Shown here piece by piece: positions 1-14,100 of a DNA stretch of 64,000 bases. The stretch comes from Lucifuga dentata (Eukaryota > Chordata > Actinopteri > Ophidiiformes > Bythitidae). The stretch spans positions 124,001 to 188,000 of the forward strand of contig VXCM01000339.1 of assembly GCA_014773175.1 (NCBI GenBank), read 5' to 3'. Position numbers and translations under genes: made by a program. The notes under the pieces are model-generated. The model saw only the letters and a program-made list of their open reading frames with translations, was not told where the DNA came from and did no database searches. How positions within the stretch are numbered: position 1 is the stretch's first letter; each line of letters begins with the position of its first letter.

Positions 1-1634
1 TAGAAGCACTTCAGCTGTTCTGTCAGAATTGCAAATAAAATCTTGCTGAATACCAGCATGTCAGTGAATGCTCACTGTTAACATTGCACCAGTTTAGTTA
101 TTTTCTTGATATTATGCACCAGGGTGTCTATTGACGGAGTAAGGTGGAATGCACTGGACTGGTTCTTTTTCCAAAAGGAAATTCTAAGTATGAGTTCATA
201 TATTTTGATGGGTTGAGCACCTCGAAGTTAGTTGCATGTGTGTGCCTCAAGGCTCAATCCTTGGACTTGTTAATTTTTTCCCACATATACTGTTTATTTA
301 CTTCTCAGTCCCATAACTAAAGAGCTTGTTGCCTTCCAAAGTCATGCTGATGACACACATTTGTACATTTCAGTCAAGCTGTATTGGCAGAATAAATTAG
401 ACCCTCTGCATAACTGTTTAAAGTAATTACATAGGGTCCAATGTTAAGGATAAGAACGTGCCTTAACAAAAAATAAAATAAAATAAAAATCTAGAATAGC
501 TCTAGCATGTTCAGAATGCTGCATAAGGTTTTTACAAAATGTGAGCAATTTCCTGTTTTAGCTTTGCATTGGTTGTGTTTTCATTTTGCAGTTAGTTTTC
601 ATATTTTAGGTTTAAAATGTTAGACTTTAAAATTTTTTTTTTTTTAAACTTCTGAGACTTTTATCTTTCTGAACTTCCTACTCTTTATGACTATGAGGTT
701 CCCATGCTCGTGGATCTCTGGCTGGCAGAGTCACTGTCAGGGTTTTAAATCCTTTAACTTTTAAACATCATTTTGCATCCTGCTAACTCATATATATTTA
801 TTAATACATTCCAGCTGATTTATTTATTAAGACTTAATTCTGATTTACTTATAATTCACCACTGCTTTATTTTAATGATATGGTGGCACACCTAAATGGA
901 ATGAGGTACGTATTAATGTTACACATTTGTTTTACAAGTTAAAATCCTTGCATGTGAGAAATGTCTGTTGGATTGGTGCTGAAACCAAAAGTCTCTTATG
1001 AAACATTTCTACACTCCTATTATATTTATTTACATGATTAATATATCACTTTTGTTCCTCTGGCTCAAGTAATTTCACAAATGATGCTTCCTGTTGATGT
1101 GACCAAGAATAGCTTCTGTAGAGCTGTTTTGCTGGATAAATGTAGTAATATTAATGCATAAAAATTATATTAGTGACTTTAAAACTGTGATTTTGATGAA
1201 AATAACTGAGGGTAGGGAATTGAGTTCCAGCAAAATCTAAATATAATGGAAGACAACAGGAAATAAAATTAGTTTTACAATTACTGTACATGATTTATTT
1301 GATTAAACAGGCCAACCTGGAGAAAATGTCCAAAGTAAGCAGCAAATATTTCAAAAAGCAATAAATAAATAAAAAAATAAAAATAAAAACAAACACCTTT
1401 GAGTCAACATTTCGTTTTATAAATTGATTTTTCTTTTTTCTTAAACTCACTTTATTTACATTTATGACAACAAAGGATAATATTGGATCATATGCTACAA
1501 TAATTTACTGGATAATTTGAGGCATAAATACAGTGCATCATGAATATGAATTTAACTGATTCCTTTGTATTTTATTTCAGGTTACTTAAGGACAGGTTAT
1601 TTATTGAAAGTCGCAAAAGTATGTGTATTTTGAC

Positions 1635-1694
<60 letters not shown>

Positions 1695-1937
1695 ATGTCT
1701 TATAGGTAGTTTTTTTTAATTGCCTGAATGAATAAGGGGTTTAAAAGCATGAGATAAATGGTTTCATCAGTAAAACCTGAATTAGTACTGTATGTATCAG
1801 TAAAGCTTGAGGTGAAGCAGATATTCTCTCCATTCAAAGCCTATTGATAACAAGTCATTATTTATTATGTAAAGACTTTGAGATGTTGATGCTTTTTCGG
1901 AGGAATAATTCTTTTCTCCATTTTCTCATATCAGTAT
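1..1937. other. AT-rich upstream intergenic DNA
   Basis: No coding exon or RNA gene is recognisable here. The stretch is AT-rich with short homopolymers and simple repeats, including an ATA trinucleotide run near 1638-1691. It lies upstream of mnx1 and could hold distal regulatory DNA, but I see no block that stands out. Confidence 0.6.
1638..1691. repeat. (ATA)n trinucleotide microsatellite
   Basis: About 18 consecutive ATA/AAT units form a near-perfect microsatellite in intergenic DNA, followed by TGAGATG. Its length is likely to vary between individuals. Confidence 0.95.
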
Positions 1938-2017
1938 TGTACGGAGCCCCTAAAGTCCCAAAAAACGATTTTCCCACATAATCATCTCATGCGCACAAGT
2001 TATTATCTCGTGCGCAC

Positions 2018-2060
<43 letters not shown>

Positions 2061-2388
2061 NNNNNNNNNNNNNNNNNNNNNNNNNNNNNNNNNNNNNNNN
2101 NNNNNNNNNNNNNNNNNNNNNNNNNNNNNNNNNNNNNNNNNNNNNNNNNNNNNNNNNNNNNNNNNNNNNNNNNNNNNNNNNNNNNNNNNNNNNNNNNNNN
2201 NNNNNNNNNNNNNNNNNNNNNNNNNNNNNNNNNNNNNNNNNNNNNNNNNNNNNNNNNNNNNNNNNNNNNNNNNNNNNNNNNNNNNNNNNNNNNNNNNNNN
2301 NNNNNNNNNNNNNNNNNNNNNNNNNNNNNNNNNNNNNNNNNNNNNNNNNNNNGGGGGGGGGGGGGGGGCGGACTTTAGGGCTGCGTAG
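1938..2388. mobile_element. Terminal-inverted-repeat element (MITE-like), interrupted by a gap
   Basis: The left end reads TACGGAGCCCCTAAAGTCC (1940-1958). The reverse complement of 2369-2387 reads TACGCAGCCCTAAAGTCCG, so the two ends form an imperfect inverted repeat of about 18 bp. Just inside the left arm are two copies of a TCTCATGCGCAC / TCTCGTGCGCAC motif. The centre is lost in 292 Ns bordered by poly-A and poly-G. No transposase sequence is visible, so I infer a short non-autonomous DNA element. The superfamily is not assigned and target-site duplications are not clear. Confidence 0.6.
2061..2352. other. Assembly gap (292 N)
   Basis: A run of Ns is preceded by about 39 A (from 2022) and followed by 16 G (2353-2368). 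A long G run directly at a gap edge is typical of low-quality base calls, so neither homopolymer should be taken as genomic sequence without checking. Confidence 0.97.
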
Positions 2389-2599
2389 TATCGACCTTGA
2401 TATCACGGTCTTTTTCTGACCGAAATTAGCGGCCCATGTGACGTCACACTGACGAATCAAAATGAAATGAATATATGGGCTGCAAATGTTTTAAAAAGTA
2501 GTTTTACGCATTTCACAGACGCGTCCATTTGTGCCAGTTCAATTTAACGTGTTTATTGCAATAAAAGACACAGTGAAAGGCCCCTTTAAATTGCCTTTT

Positions 2600-2990
2600 C
2601 ATAATGAATACATTTACTGGGGGGTAATTAATATATAAACTATCCCGATTTGTCACTTTGATTTGTATTTTAGTTAATTGTGAAAGTAATTACGGAGCAA
2701 ATTAACAGCTTTCAGAAAAGACCGGGGTTTTAGGGTCCGGTTCCATCTTTGGGGTCTTATTAATTTTCTCTCCCCTAGATGTGATGAAAAGGGGCGATAA
2801 ATCTGGATGATTGGTGAAGGCCAATACTAAATGGTGCCATATTTCACCGCCGCTTTAATAGAAATATTCATGCGGGGCCCTTAATGAAATTAAACCGGCA
2901 GAGGGGACAAGGTGCAGCTCGGCCGTGTGGCGATCAAGACTCGGGCTGCTATAATAACGCACGAAGCTGATAAAATGTATTTTAACTGAA
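2600..2990. promoter_or_regulatory. Candidate conserved non-coding element upstream of mnx1
   Basis: This is a complex, balanced-composition block in otherwise AT-rich DNA, about 3 kb upstream of the mnx1 start. It holds several homeodomain-type cores (GGTAATTAATAT, GTCTTATTAATTTTC), GATAAATCTGGATGATTGG, and GAAATATTCATG with CTTAATGAAATTAAACC. It has no long open frame or repeat signature. Enhancer function is inferred from sequence texture and position beside a developmental homeobox gene. No alignment was available. Confidence 0.4.
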
Positions 2991-3392
2991 GTTGCGTTTT
3001 TGGAAACTCGTTAAACAATTCTTCTAAATGCTCAGAGGTGAAAATGTTTATTTAACCCTTAAAAATATCCTAATATTTTTTTTAATCCGTCATCATCTCT
3101 AATTGGAATATACATAAACAGGCTACGTCAGAATATGATATTATAATTATTTATTATAATAATAGAGAGCAACGAGCAAACAAAAATACAGAGAAATGCA
3201 TCATCTGGAAGCTAAAAACATTTTGCAGAAGTATTGAGGACAATTCTCAAAGTGAAATATATATCACCACGTCCCTGAGTCTAATAATTTATGATGTATC
3301 ACACATACTAAATAATATATTTGTATAATCAGTATTTGAACCTTTTGCGCACAGAAATACATATAAATCTTTTGGGGCGTTTGGTGGCAAAA

Positions 3393-3394
<2 letters not shown>

Positions 3395-3440
<46 letters not shown>
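3395..3440. repeat. (CT)n microsatellite
   Basis: A pure CT dinucleotide run of about 46 bases. It produces Arg-Glu and Ser-Leu repeat open frames on the two strands, which are not genes. Confidence 0.97.
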
Positions 3441-3444
<4 letters not shown>

Positions 3445-3529
3445 CCATGAAGACCCACATCCCAAGCACATCAATCTCTCCGTTATCATTCTGTAATTGG
3501 TCATGATCATCAAGGTCCACAATTAAATG

Positions 3530-3870
3530 GCGATCCTTTACTTGAAAACTACCTACTGACTTGTTGATTTCCCCCGAGCAAATAAACGTCCCAGGAGCTC
3601 GGTTAGCTGATGAATTGACAAAAACTAATCAGCTTTATTGGTAGACAGGTTAAGGGCAACGGGGTGTCAATAATTCTCATTTTGACCTCTCTTCCATTAA
3701 CTTTAAGTGGCTTATTAGACCGAAGCCACCCGGAGCCACAGGCCTATTACATCTTTCTCCTCATCACACTTAAGGCTTTCAATTACTAAATTTTGCTTCT
3801 CGTCGATCATGTGCCCAAATGTGACATGCGTCTTATTTTGCTCATGGCTTCAATATAAGGAAGCATTTTG
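3530..3870. promoter_or_regulatory. Second candidate conserved non-coding element upstream of mnx1
   Basis: This complex non-coding block, about 2 kb upstream of mnx1, contains ACAATTAAATGGCGATCC, GCTGATGAATTGACAAAAAC, TTTATTGGTAGACAGG, CAATAATTCTCATTTTGACC and TTTCAATTACTAAATTTTG. These are dense AT-core homeodomain and TGACA (Meis/Pbx-type) motifs with no coding signal. The known motor-neuron enhancers of mammalian Mnx1 also lie a few kilobases upstream and respond to LIM-homeodomain factors. That this block is their counterpart is inference only. Confidence 0.4.
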
Positions 3871-3871
3871 A

Positions 3872-3914
3872 GATTTTTTTTTTTTTTTTTTTTTNTTTTT
3901 TTTTTTTTTTTTTT
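3872..3914. repeat. Poly-T tract split by a single N
   Basis: A T homopolymer is broken by one N at 3895. This is one of several homopolymer junctions in the window where two contig ends seem to have been joined with one N, so its true length is unknown. Confidence 0.85.
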
Positions 3915-5539
3915 AGCATGTTTTAATAAGAAAAACTACAATGTTTTCAAAAAATTCAAATATCAAATATTTCAGATGTGTATAGGTCAGTGTGCTGTGT
4001 CACCTCCAGCTTTGGGAAACTGAAAAAAAATTCTCTTACTTCAATTTCCCTGCTGGTCTCACAGGATTAAGGTCAAAATGCTCTCTCTCTCTCTCTCTCT
4101 CTCTCTGCTTGCTTTCATTTTTACTCAGCGTTGCAGTTTGATATCAAGTTTGACACAGATGAACCTTACACATCACCCTAAGTGCAGTTTAGGACTCGTA
4201 ATTTTGTTTTTGCACTGATGGACTCAATCCATCCCCAACATATTAATCCAACGCATGTTTTCCTCCTTAATATAAAGCTATATAAGTAATATAAGGTTTT
4301 ACTTTGTTTATTTTGTATATTTTATTTCATATGTCTGTTTGACCTATTTGTTTTCTTACCTATTTAATTGCTAGGTGTGGCTGCTCATGATTTTTTGTAC
4401 TCCAGGCATTGCATTTACGAAAGCTAATAGGGATTCAATAAACAATAAGCATATCATTCATTTCTGCACAATCTTTTATTATTTTTAAATTTCATTAATA
4501 CTGTTGTTGTATTAAAGGCTAAAATTTGACAATATATCTAAACATACTTCTGTACTTGTCATATGAACCTGAAGGTATATGCACCTTTGACAAGTCACGC
4601 CTATGACAAGTCTTTAGCAGCTTGACAAAGAAAAGTCTGGATTTACAATGGAATGGCCTGAATCCTTTGCATTTTTTCCCCATTTATTTAAAAATATAAT
4701 CAGTGATCCAAGTTTTTAAAAAACGGTGGCCCCACTGCTAAACATTAAAATTTGCTGAACAAGTCTGAGTTAGTAATGTTTTCTGATGCTTTTAAAGGCT
4801 CGTTTACACCAGTGACATTTGTAAAGATATTTCACTGTTGACCAGCTGATATACACACAAAATGCAGATTTGCCAGCATTAAGGCAACTTCATGAATGTG
4901 AATTTCTATGAAATTTGCATGGTAAAAGTTTTAGGATTGAATATAAATATAGGATTTTATATTTTGGATTAAAAATTATTTTGCACGTTGTAGTGTTGTC
5001 ACTAGATAGAGCCTAATAATGAGGCATATATACAAGCTGCACTATTTTTAGGTGCACCTGTACAGTTTAACACAACAGCCCTGCAGCATTTTCTACTTTT
5101 ATGAACCCTTAATATTGAATTTTGATGACACTGTGTCACAGAAGTGCTGTTTCAATATGATTTCTGAGGCCATTGGGCTGTATTAGTCTGCATGAAAGGT
5201 ATTTCACGTTTTTTTTACTGTTTCACGTTTTGTTCGTTATATACCAGTCAATATAACGCAATCCAATATCACCACAATCAATACAGCCTCAAAAATAACC
5301 TTAGAGTTGAATAACAAAAACTATACATTACAAGCTTCTTATAGGATTTATTGAAAAAATGTTGCACTGGCTTGTCTTAGATTTTATATGTAACTTAATC
5401 AATCCAACCAAATAAATCCCCACTAAAATCAGTTGCCTAATTGGCTTCATGTCCCAGAATTACTGCTTCCTGAATTATGTTGCTTGGAGTTTAGATAATA
5501 TTCCTTCATAACGGATGGAAAATGAGAGTTTTTGTAATG
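3915..5539. other. Intergenic DNA between distal elements and mnx1 promoter
   Basis: AT-rich non-coding DNA with one (CT)n run at 4081-4106. I see no exon, RNA gene or clear mobile element in it. Confidence 0.6.
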
Positions 5540-5788
5540 TTTGCGTCATCGTGTTTCATAAAAGCAGCAGCGCGGTGGTTTTAGGCACGGTGCAGCTTGG
5601 GACAGCCCCCAACCACAGGCTGCACCAATCGGCTCCATCTGACAGGGATTAAGTGTGACACGGAGCTCCTCTCTCACACTCCGGACCACAACACAACTTT
5701 TGAGAGGTGGGAAAACGCCGCTGTCTACTCCAGCGTTTAACGTTACAACACACGGCAGCAGAAGCGACAAGGACGCGCACCGGGCCCA
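5540..5788 (+). promoter_or_regulatory. mnx1: mnx1 proximal promoter and 5' UTR
   Basis: Directly before the mnx1 ATG the sequence becomes GC-richer than the flanking DNA. It contains a CCAAT box in the context GCACCAATCGG near 5623 and several CpGs. No TATA box is evident. The transcription start cannot be fixed from sequence, so promoter and 5' UTR are given as one interval. Confidence 0.5.
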
Positions 5789-8352
<2,564 letters not shown>

Positions 8353-8890
8353 AAGGCAGAAGTGGCACTGTGGGGGACTTTCGCTAAAATGCAGTTGCAT
8401 GTAATCCAACCTCTAATCACCTACATGGAATTAATGAGCATTTTTGTATAAAAAGAATAAAATCAAAGAGTAGATGATCCTCCTGTCATACTAAACAAGC
8501 AATTAAGCAAACAGTTTCATAACGCACATAAAGCATTCAGCAATATAGGCCATAGGCTATCTGTGACTTTGCACGGTTTATATGCAAAAAGCTGTAAACG
8601 GGCTCAGGACTTTTCAATCCTCCCCTGCTGTGACGGTTAGTTTATCATCAGTAATATTTAAACTATCCTATATCCACTTCTAAATACTCTGCTCTTCTTC
8701 ATTTGTCTTGGGCCTTATTTTACTCTTGTGGTGTTATAATTGTGTCTTATCACACTGAAAAAAAAATGTTTGTTTATTTTTCTATACTGTATTTATAAAA
8801 TGTCATACCAGTGCATGCTAACTTATTGTTTAGCGTCTCTCTTGGTTCAGATGATGTGAATTTTTTTAAGAAATAAAATGGAGTTGTTCA
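8353..8890 (+). other. mnx1: mnx1 3' UTR with poly(A) signals
   Basis: Non-coding DNA after the mnx1 stop. AATAAA hexamers occur at about 8457-8462 and 8872-8877. The second, in AAGAAATAAAATGG, is the likelier main signal and would give a 3' UTR of roughly 0.54 kb. Confidence 0.6.
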
Positions 8891-10895
8891 TTAGGGCGCA
8901 GGTCTGCGGCTCTGTGGCTGATTTCCGTGTTGGAGTTGGATGCGGATGGAGGCTTGTGTTTTTCTGCTTCCTCTGACAGGTCGGTCAGGGGAATTACTGT
9001 TAATAACGCTGTCGGATCTGTGCAAACGTGCAGTGAGAGCAAACAGCAAGTAGTCAGGCAGACGGAGGAAACATTTCACACCACACTAGCAATGGGCTCG
9101 TATTAATAAAGCCTAGAAACAGCTTGTTAACTCACAACTTGTCCTGAAGCTGAAATCATAACCTCTTTTAGCCTGATATGTGATACTAAATGTACATCAA
9201 CCATTTAAATAAGCCTCAATTTATCATAATAAAGTCTTAATTTAATTCTATAAGGCCACTCAACAAATCAAACCACTGGATACATTTTTTGTCCAATGGG
9301 TTTGAGGCCCCATTTAGTTTATTTACTGTTTATTTGTAAAGTTTTTGCATAATCCTCATTGGAGAATTAGTGAGGTTGGACTCAATGCGCGAGAATGACA
9401 GTAGCTATATTCTACATGATTTTAAACTAAAAACAATGTGATAATAAGCATTAAATTGCTATATGGTTCAGGCTTCATGTCCATATTTTCTAGAATAACA
9501 TCCTCAAATGCAAACCAGACTTTCTTGCACAATATATTTATTTAACTAAGGTGTGTTAATCCCTAATCAGTCAATTCATGTTGCTATTCAATGTAATCTC
9601 AGCCTATCCTTCGCATTATCTTTAATGAAGTTACCCCATGTTTCTATATTGTTTCTGATCTATTCAGTTCAATAACTCATCTGTCCATGTATCAGTAACA
9701 CAGTAACAGCACAGCGGTGTAATGGTGTTATTTGTTATTATTCCCACAGTCATCAGCGTTAAACTATAGCAGAGCTGACTGATTAGGTGCCATTTGTAGC
9801 AGGATTACTGAGGGATCTGTTGGTTATCTCCGCTGTTTGCTTTAGCAGACTAAATCAAAGTTCAGCTGCAGGTCAAGCCCAGAGTACAGCAGGTAAAGCT
9901 GACGGTAACTGTCTGGCTCACGCCTGTAGACAATGGCCAGTGTATGGACTGCACAGTGAGCCCATTGATCTCCTATCTCCACCTGCTCACTCACAGATTC
10001 TCAAATTTGGCTGTCAGCTGCTCTATAATTTCAAGCAGTCTGACTGAAAATAACACTACTACATTTGACTATCCTTGTATGGATGTTAGGAGTAAGAATG
10101 TACTGTGACGTTTGACTACTGAAGGACGTTTCCTCTGGCTGACCTTGCTGGCCAATTCTTGACCTCAGGCCACGCTCCACCCTTAGATTGATGCAGGCCG
10201 CACAAATGGAGCTAATTAATAAGAGCAAGTATCAAATGTAACAGAATGACTCTGCTATGCAAAACATGCAGGCAGATACTGGTGTCAGCTAGCAAACAGA
10301 ATAGGCTAGAGTCAAGGCACTGGGTCATTTCATCAGGGCGTGTAAACACTGAATGAACAGCACCACCATTTCTATTTTCTCTCTGCTCCTGTTTACGTCA
10401 CACTCACGGTTGCCAAGTGGAAATATCAATAGATAATGATAACAACATGCAATTATCCACTAAGCAGTTGTGTTTAAGGCTAAAAAAGGCTTCTTTATGT
10501 CTTTTCTGTGTCAGTAAGTAAATAGACTCAGTTAAACTCAGATGAATTGTTCCAGATGTCTAAAGTCTTGTATTAACTCTTGCTCTACGCTGCCACCAAG
10601 AGGATGGTCTCAGAAAAACATAAGGCACAAAAATGTGAAAAGCAGTCAGAAAAGTTTCTTTCTCAGTCAGCAAAAGAGTCAAAGATTTGTGATTTCCTGA
10701 ATGAATTATGATTATATAATTATAAATGAATTATAATGAAATGTATAATTCATTTCTTAGACTCCAGAGGCTGCATATAGAACTAATTTGGGATGTGAAG
10801 TCAATTTTTGCCATTTCACAAATGAGTTATTTACAAATATACAAGCACTAGCATGGATGATATGTCTGATAGTTGAAATATGTAAAATATCAAAG

Positions 10896-10927
<32 letters not shown>

Positions 10928-11134
10928 TTGTGATTATAAACAAGCATAATCTTAAATATGATCATGAACTCTGAAGCTGAATCAATAAAATAAAATAAAA
11001 TAAAATAATGTACATAGTGAATTAGAAAAATCTTTACAGTAACCTTGCTGTACAAGGATAATAATCAAACTGTATCAAAAACATACTTTTCTTCTCAAAA
11101 GGTCGACTTGTATGTGTTTGTGAGTATGTGTGTT
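8891..11134. other. mnx1-nom1 intergenic region (convergent genes)
   Basis: The 3' ends of mnx1 (+) and nom1 (-) face each other here. Two stretches, about 8890-9090 and 9780-10230, have higher complexity than their surroundings. The second has two CAGCTG E-boxes and could be regulatory, but this is weak. Microsatellites occur at the right end. No convincing open frame exists. Confidence 0.5.
10897..11008. repeat. (ATT)n and (AATAA)n simple repeats
   Basis: An ATT trinucleotide run (about 10897-10928) is followed by a run of AATAA/TAAAA pentamers (about 10984-11008). Both lie just beyond the nom1 stop codon, within its probable 3' UTR. Confidence 0.9.
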
Positions 11135-14100
11135 TCACAGTTTGAGTTTGGCCTCCTTGGCCTCCATGGCTTTGGTGGCAACCTGGGCGTGCTCTGACAG
11201 CAGTGCTGCTTGCTCAGCTGGTCCCTGTGACTGAGCATTCTTCAGCAGGAAGTGGCTGATGAAAAGCTTCAAGCCTTCCCGCAGCATTCCTAGCTTGGGA
11301 ATTCCCGAAATCCTGGACAGATGGAAACCAATGACAGACACTGATTTCAAAATTTTACGTATTTACAAAATACTGTTTCTGCAAATGCTTCTGACAAGGA
11401 TATGTGGAGGACATTTTGCTGCCTATTAAGACTTTATTAAATGTATCTTATTGTTCTCCAAATGTACGGATGATGACACTCACTTTCCAAATATGGTGAC
11501 TAGATCCTCAGGCTCAGTTTCCTTTAGCAGCTTTGTAAGAACTTGGCGTAAGAAGTGCACTTTGGTCTTATCTAGTTCCCCAAACTCTATTACCTAAACA
11601 AAAAAAGTATAAACCATCATTATTAAATTCCATTTATAACATCAAACTGACACTGAAAAGCCACCTGATGATACAAAATGTTATTTACCTTGAGTATGGA
11701 GAGTGAGAGACACTGCCTCTGAAGGAAGTGCGTAACCAGCTGGGTGAAGTTGCTGAAAGTGCTGCTGGGAAGGTTGGCGAGCTCTCTGAACTTGTCCCAT
11801 AGGCTGAACTGGAAAGTCATCTGGAAAAATACAAGGTAGCCACAACAATATCAATTTTAAAGATTGCATGACTGCACTGAATAACATTGAGCATATTGAT
11901 GATTCTAAAAAAACAATTAGAGACCCTAAACAAAATCCAGCTTAGGTCTCTCATCCAGATCCAGTTTACATGTGAAAAACAAACATTCCCACCAGGTCTG
12001 GTTCAAGCTCTTTGATGAGGACAATGGCTATCAGTTTCTGATATGGAACGGTGGTCTACATGGCAGCAGAGTAGGAAGTGTGATGTCACTGCCATTGTTT
12101 GCAGTCACAGTTTGAGTCAAATAATATTAGAAGCGAGAGGTGTGAGAGGCTCCCACACCTCAGAGGTGAACTGCAGGCCATAGGAAGGTCACACACAGTT
12201 TAAGAGACTGGGTGGTCACACACATCCATCAGGCAATTCAATACTGACTGCAGCTCAGGATTCCAGAGTTGGATATGATAAAAGCAAAATTAACATGGAC
12301 TCTTAACTTTACAGCTATTTGCAGTTACAGCAGTTTATACTCTAACCTGATTTTAAATTAATCAGTTATCATTTACTGGATGTGACACATTTATGCAAGA
12401 AATAAAAGGTCAGCCCATACACTAAATAATTAAAAATTACTTGATTAGAATGTTTAGAAATGTACAGGGAAATTGTTCCGGGTATTATATTCCAAATTCA
12501 GAATTTCATTCATTAATAGAATTATGTTCTATTTTTTTTATTTTTTTTTATTTTCCTGAACCCTTTTTGGCTTTCAAAAACATAATGTATTTACATATCA
12601 AAATTGTCTTGGAGAGAACCTGTTAATTGCAGGCACTGGCTTTTGTGTGTATTTAATGATGAATGATAAGTATAATAGATTTAGAGTAGGATTTTTTTTT
12701 TCATTGGCAAGGTTGTGTGTGCCTTCATATTCTTAAAGGCACAGCTTCTGCCAGCGGGGGTACCCGGAAGCGGCGGTCGTAGGNCTTCATATTCTTAAAG
12801 GCACAGCTTCTGCCAGCGGGGGTACCCGGAAGCGGCGGTCGTAGGAGCAGAATTTCTCTCCCAGCACAGCGTAGAAGGCATTGAAGTTTTTCTCCTGCAG
12901 ACAGCAGTCCATCAGAACGTGGACTATCTCTCTCTCCTGCTTGTCCTTCAGGCCCATCCTTCACAAAAATAAAGGCTTTGAAATATCAACATTACACTGG
13001 AAAATTAAACACTGCTGAGAGTAAATAGGTTGTGTCGTGTTAGCATCTTTCTAAATCCCTTTCAATCAGCTTGATATGGAAACACAGACGGGAGCAATAA
13101 CAAACCTCACGAGCTTCTCGAACGCATCCAGGTAATCCTCACTGGTCATAAGCACACAGAAGATGTTTCTCCTGACCTCAGTGTTCATCCTCTGTTTCCT
13201 CGCCAGCTCTAAAACTTTGGCACTGAACTGAAACAAATCAAACAACGATAACAGTTAAGTGGGAAAATTTGCTATTATTAGAAAGACCAAATAGACGTAT
13301 CAAAGTGCCGACATTACTGGCTAATGCTGACCTTTTGCATGAGCTAATAATGGTAAATATTGACTTTTTATATCTAGAGCATTAGGATAAACTGTATGTT
13401 ACTGAAAACGCCCTGTCAAATGTAACTTAGCAGAGTTTAATGTTTAAGAGCAGATGTTGTAAACATATCAGCATTAACTTTGCCTCAAGGGGATCCCGTA
13501 CATTTGAAATACATTTACATACAATGCATAGTTGCTATAGTACCTGTCCCTGAGCAGCACTCTGTGTTGAGGTCATGGTGCCCTGGTTGATGATCATGGG
13601 TGCACCACTCCATGAGGACCCAACAATCCACCAGCGGCCCACTTGCTCTGCAGCCAGGAGATTCTCAAGAGAAACCCTCAGCTTCATGTCACTGCCTCCT
13701 GCTCTCCGGTTGATCTGAGTAACACATTTGCCAGGAATTAGTCAGATCCAGGCTCTTAGCAGACAAATACCAGATGTAAAGTATGTGAGACTGGCAAGGA
13801 CACCCAAGCAAATCCAACAAACTAGACATTATATAACCTCATAAGACACAACTGTTAAAGTTACACTGATGACACATGGAAAGCATGAGCAAAATTCTGC
13901 AAGTGTGGGACTCTGGGGCCCCCTGGTGGTATGAGCCAAACTACATTCTAAAAGCAGAAGAAAGCTCCCTGGTAAAATGAAATCAGATACACATTTTAAA
14001 GCGACAAATGTTTTTTTTTTTTTTTTTTAAAGTAAATAAACCTAAAAAAAGCCATGTTTTTGAAATCACCCACCAGAGTTCTCTGTAACTTCCTCAGTCT

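Noticed and set aside
1987..2460. 157-codon open frame on the minus strand across the N gap
   Set aside because: It is mostly unknown residues plus homopolymer-encoded Phe and Pro, created by the gap and poly-A/poly-G.
3264..3522. Overlapping Arg-Glu and Ser-Leu repeat frames
   Set aside because: They are translations of the (CT)n microsatellite in several frames.
10586..10606. GCCACCAAGAGGATGG, a CTCF-like word
   Set aside because: It has an extra base and wrong 3' bases relative to the CTCF core. It is not a good match.
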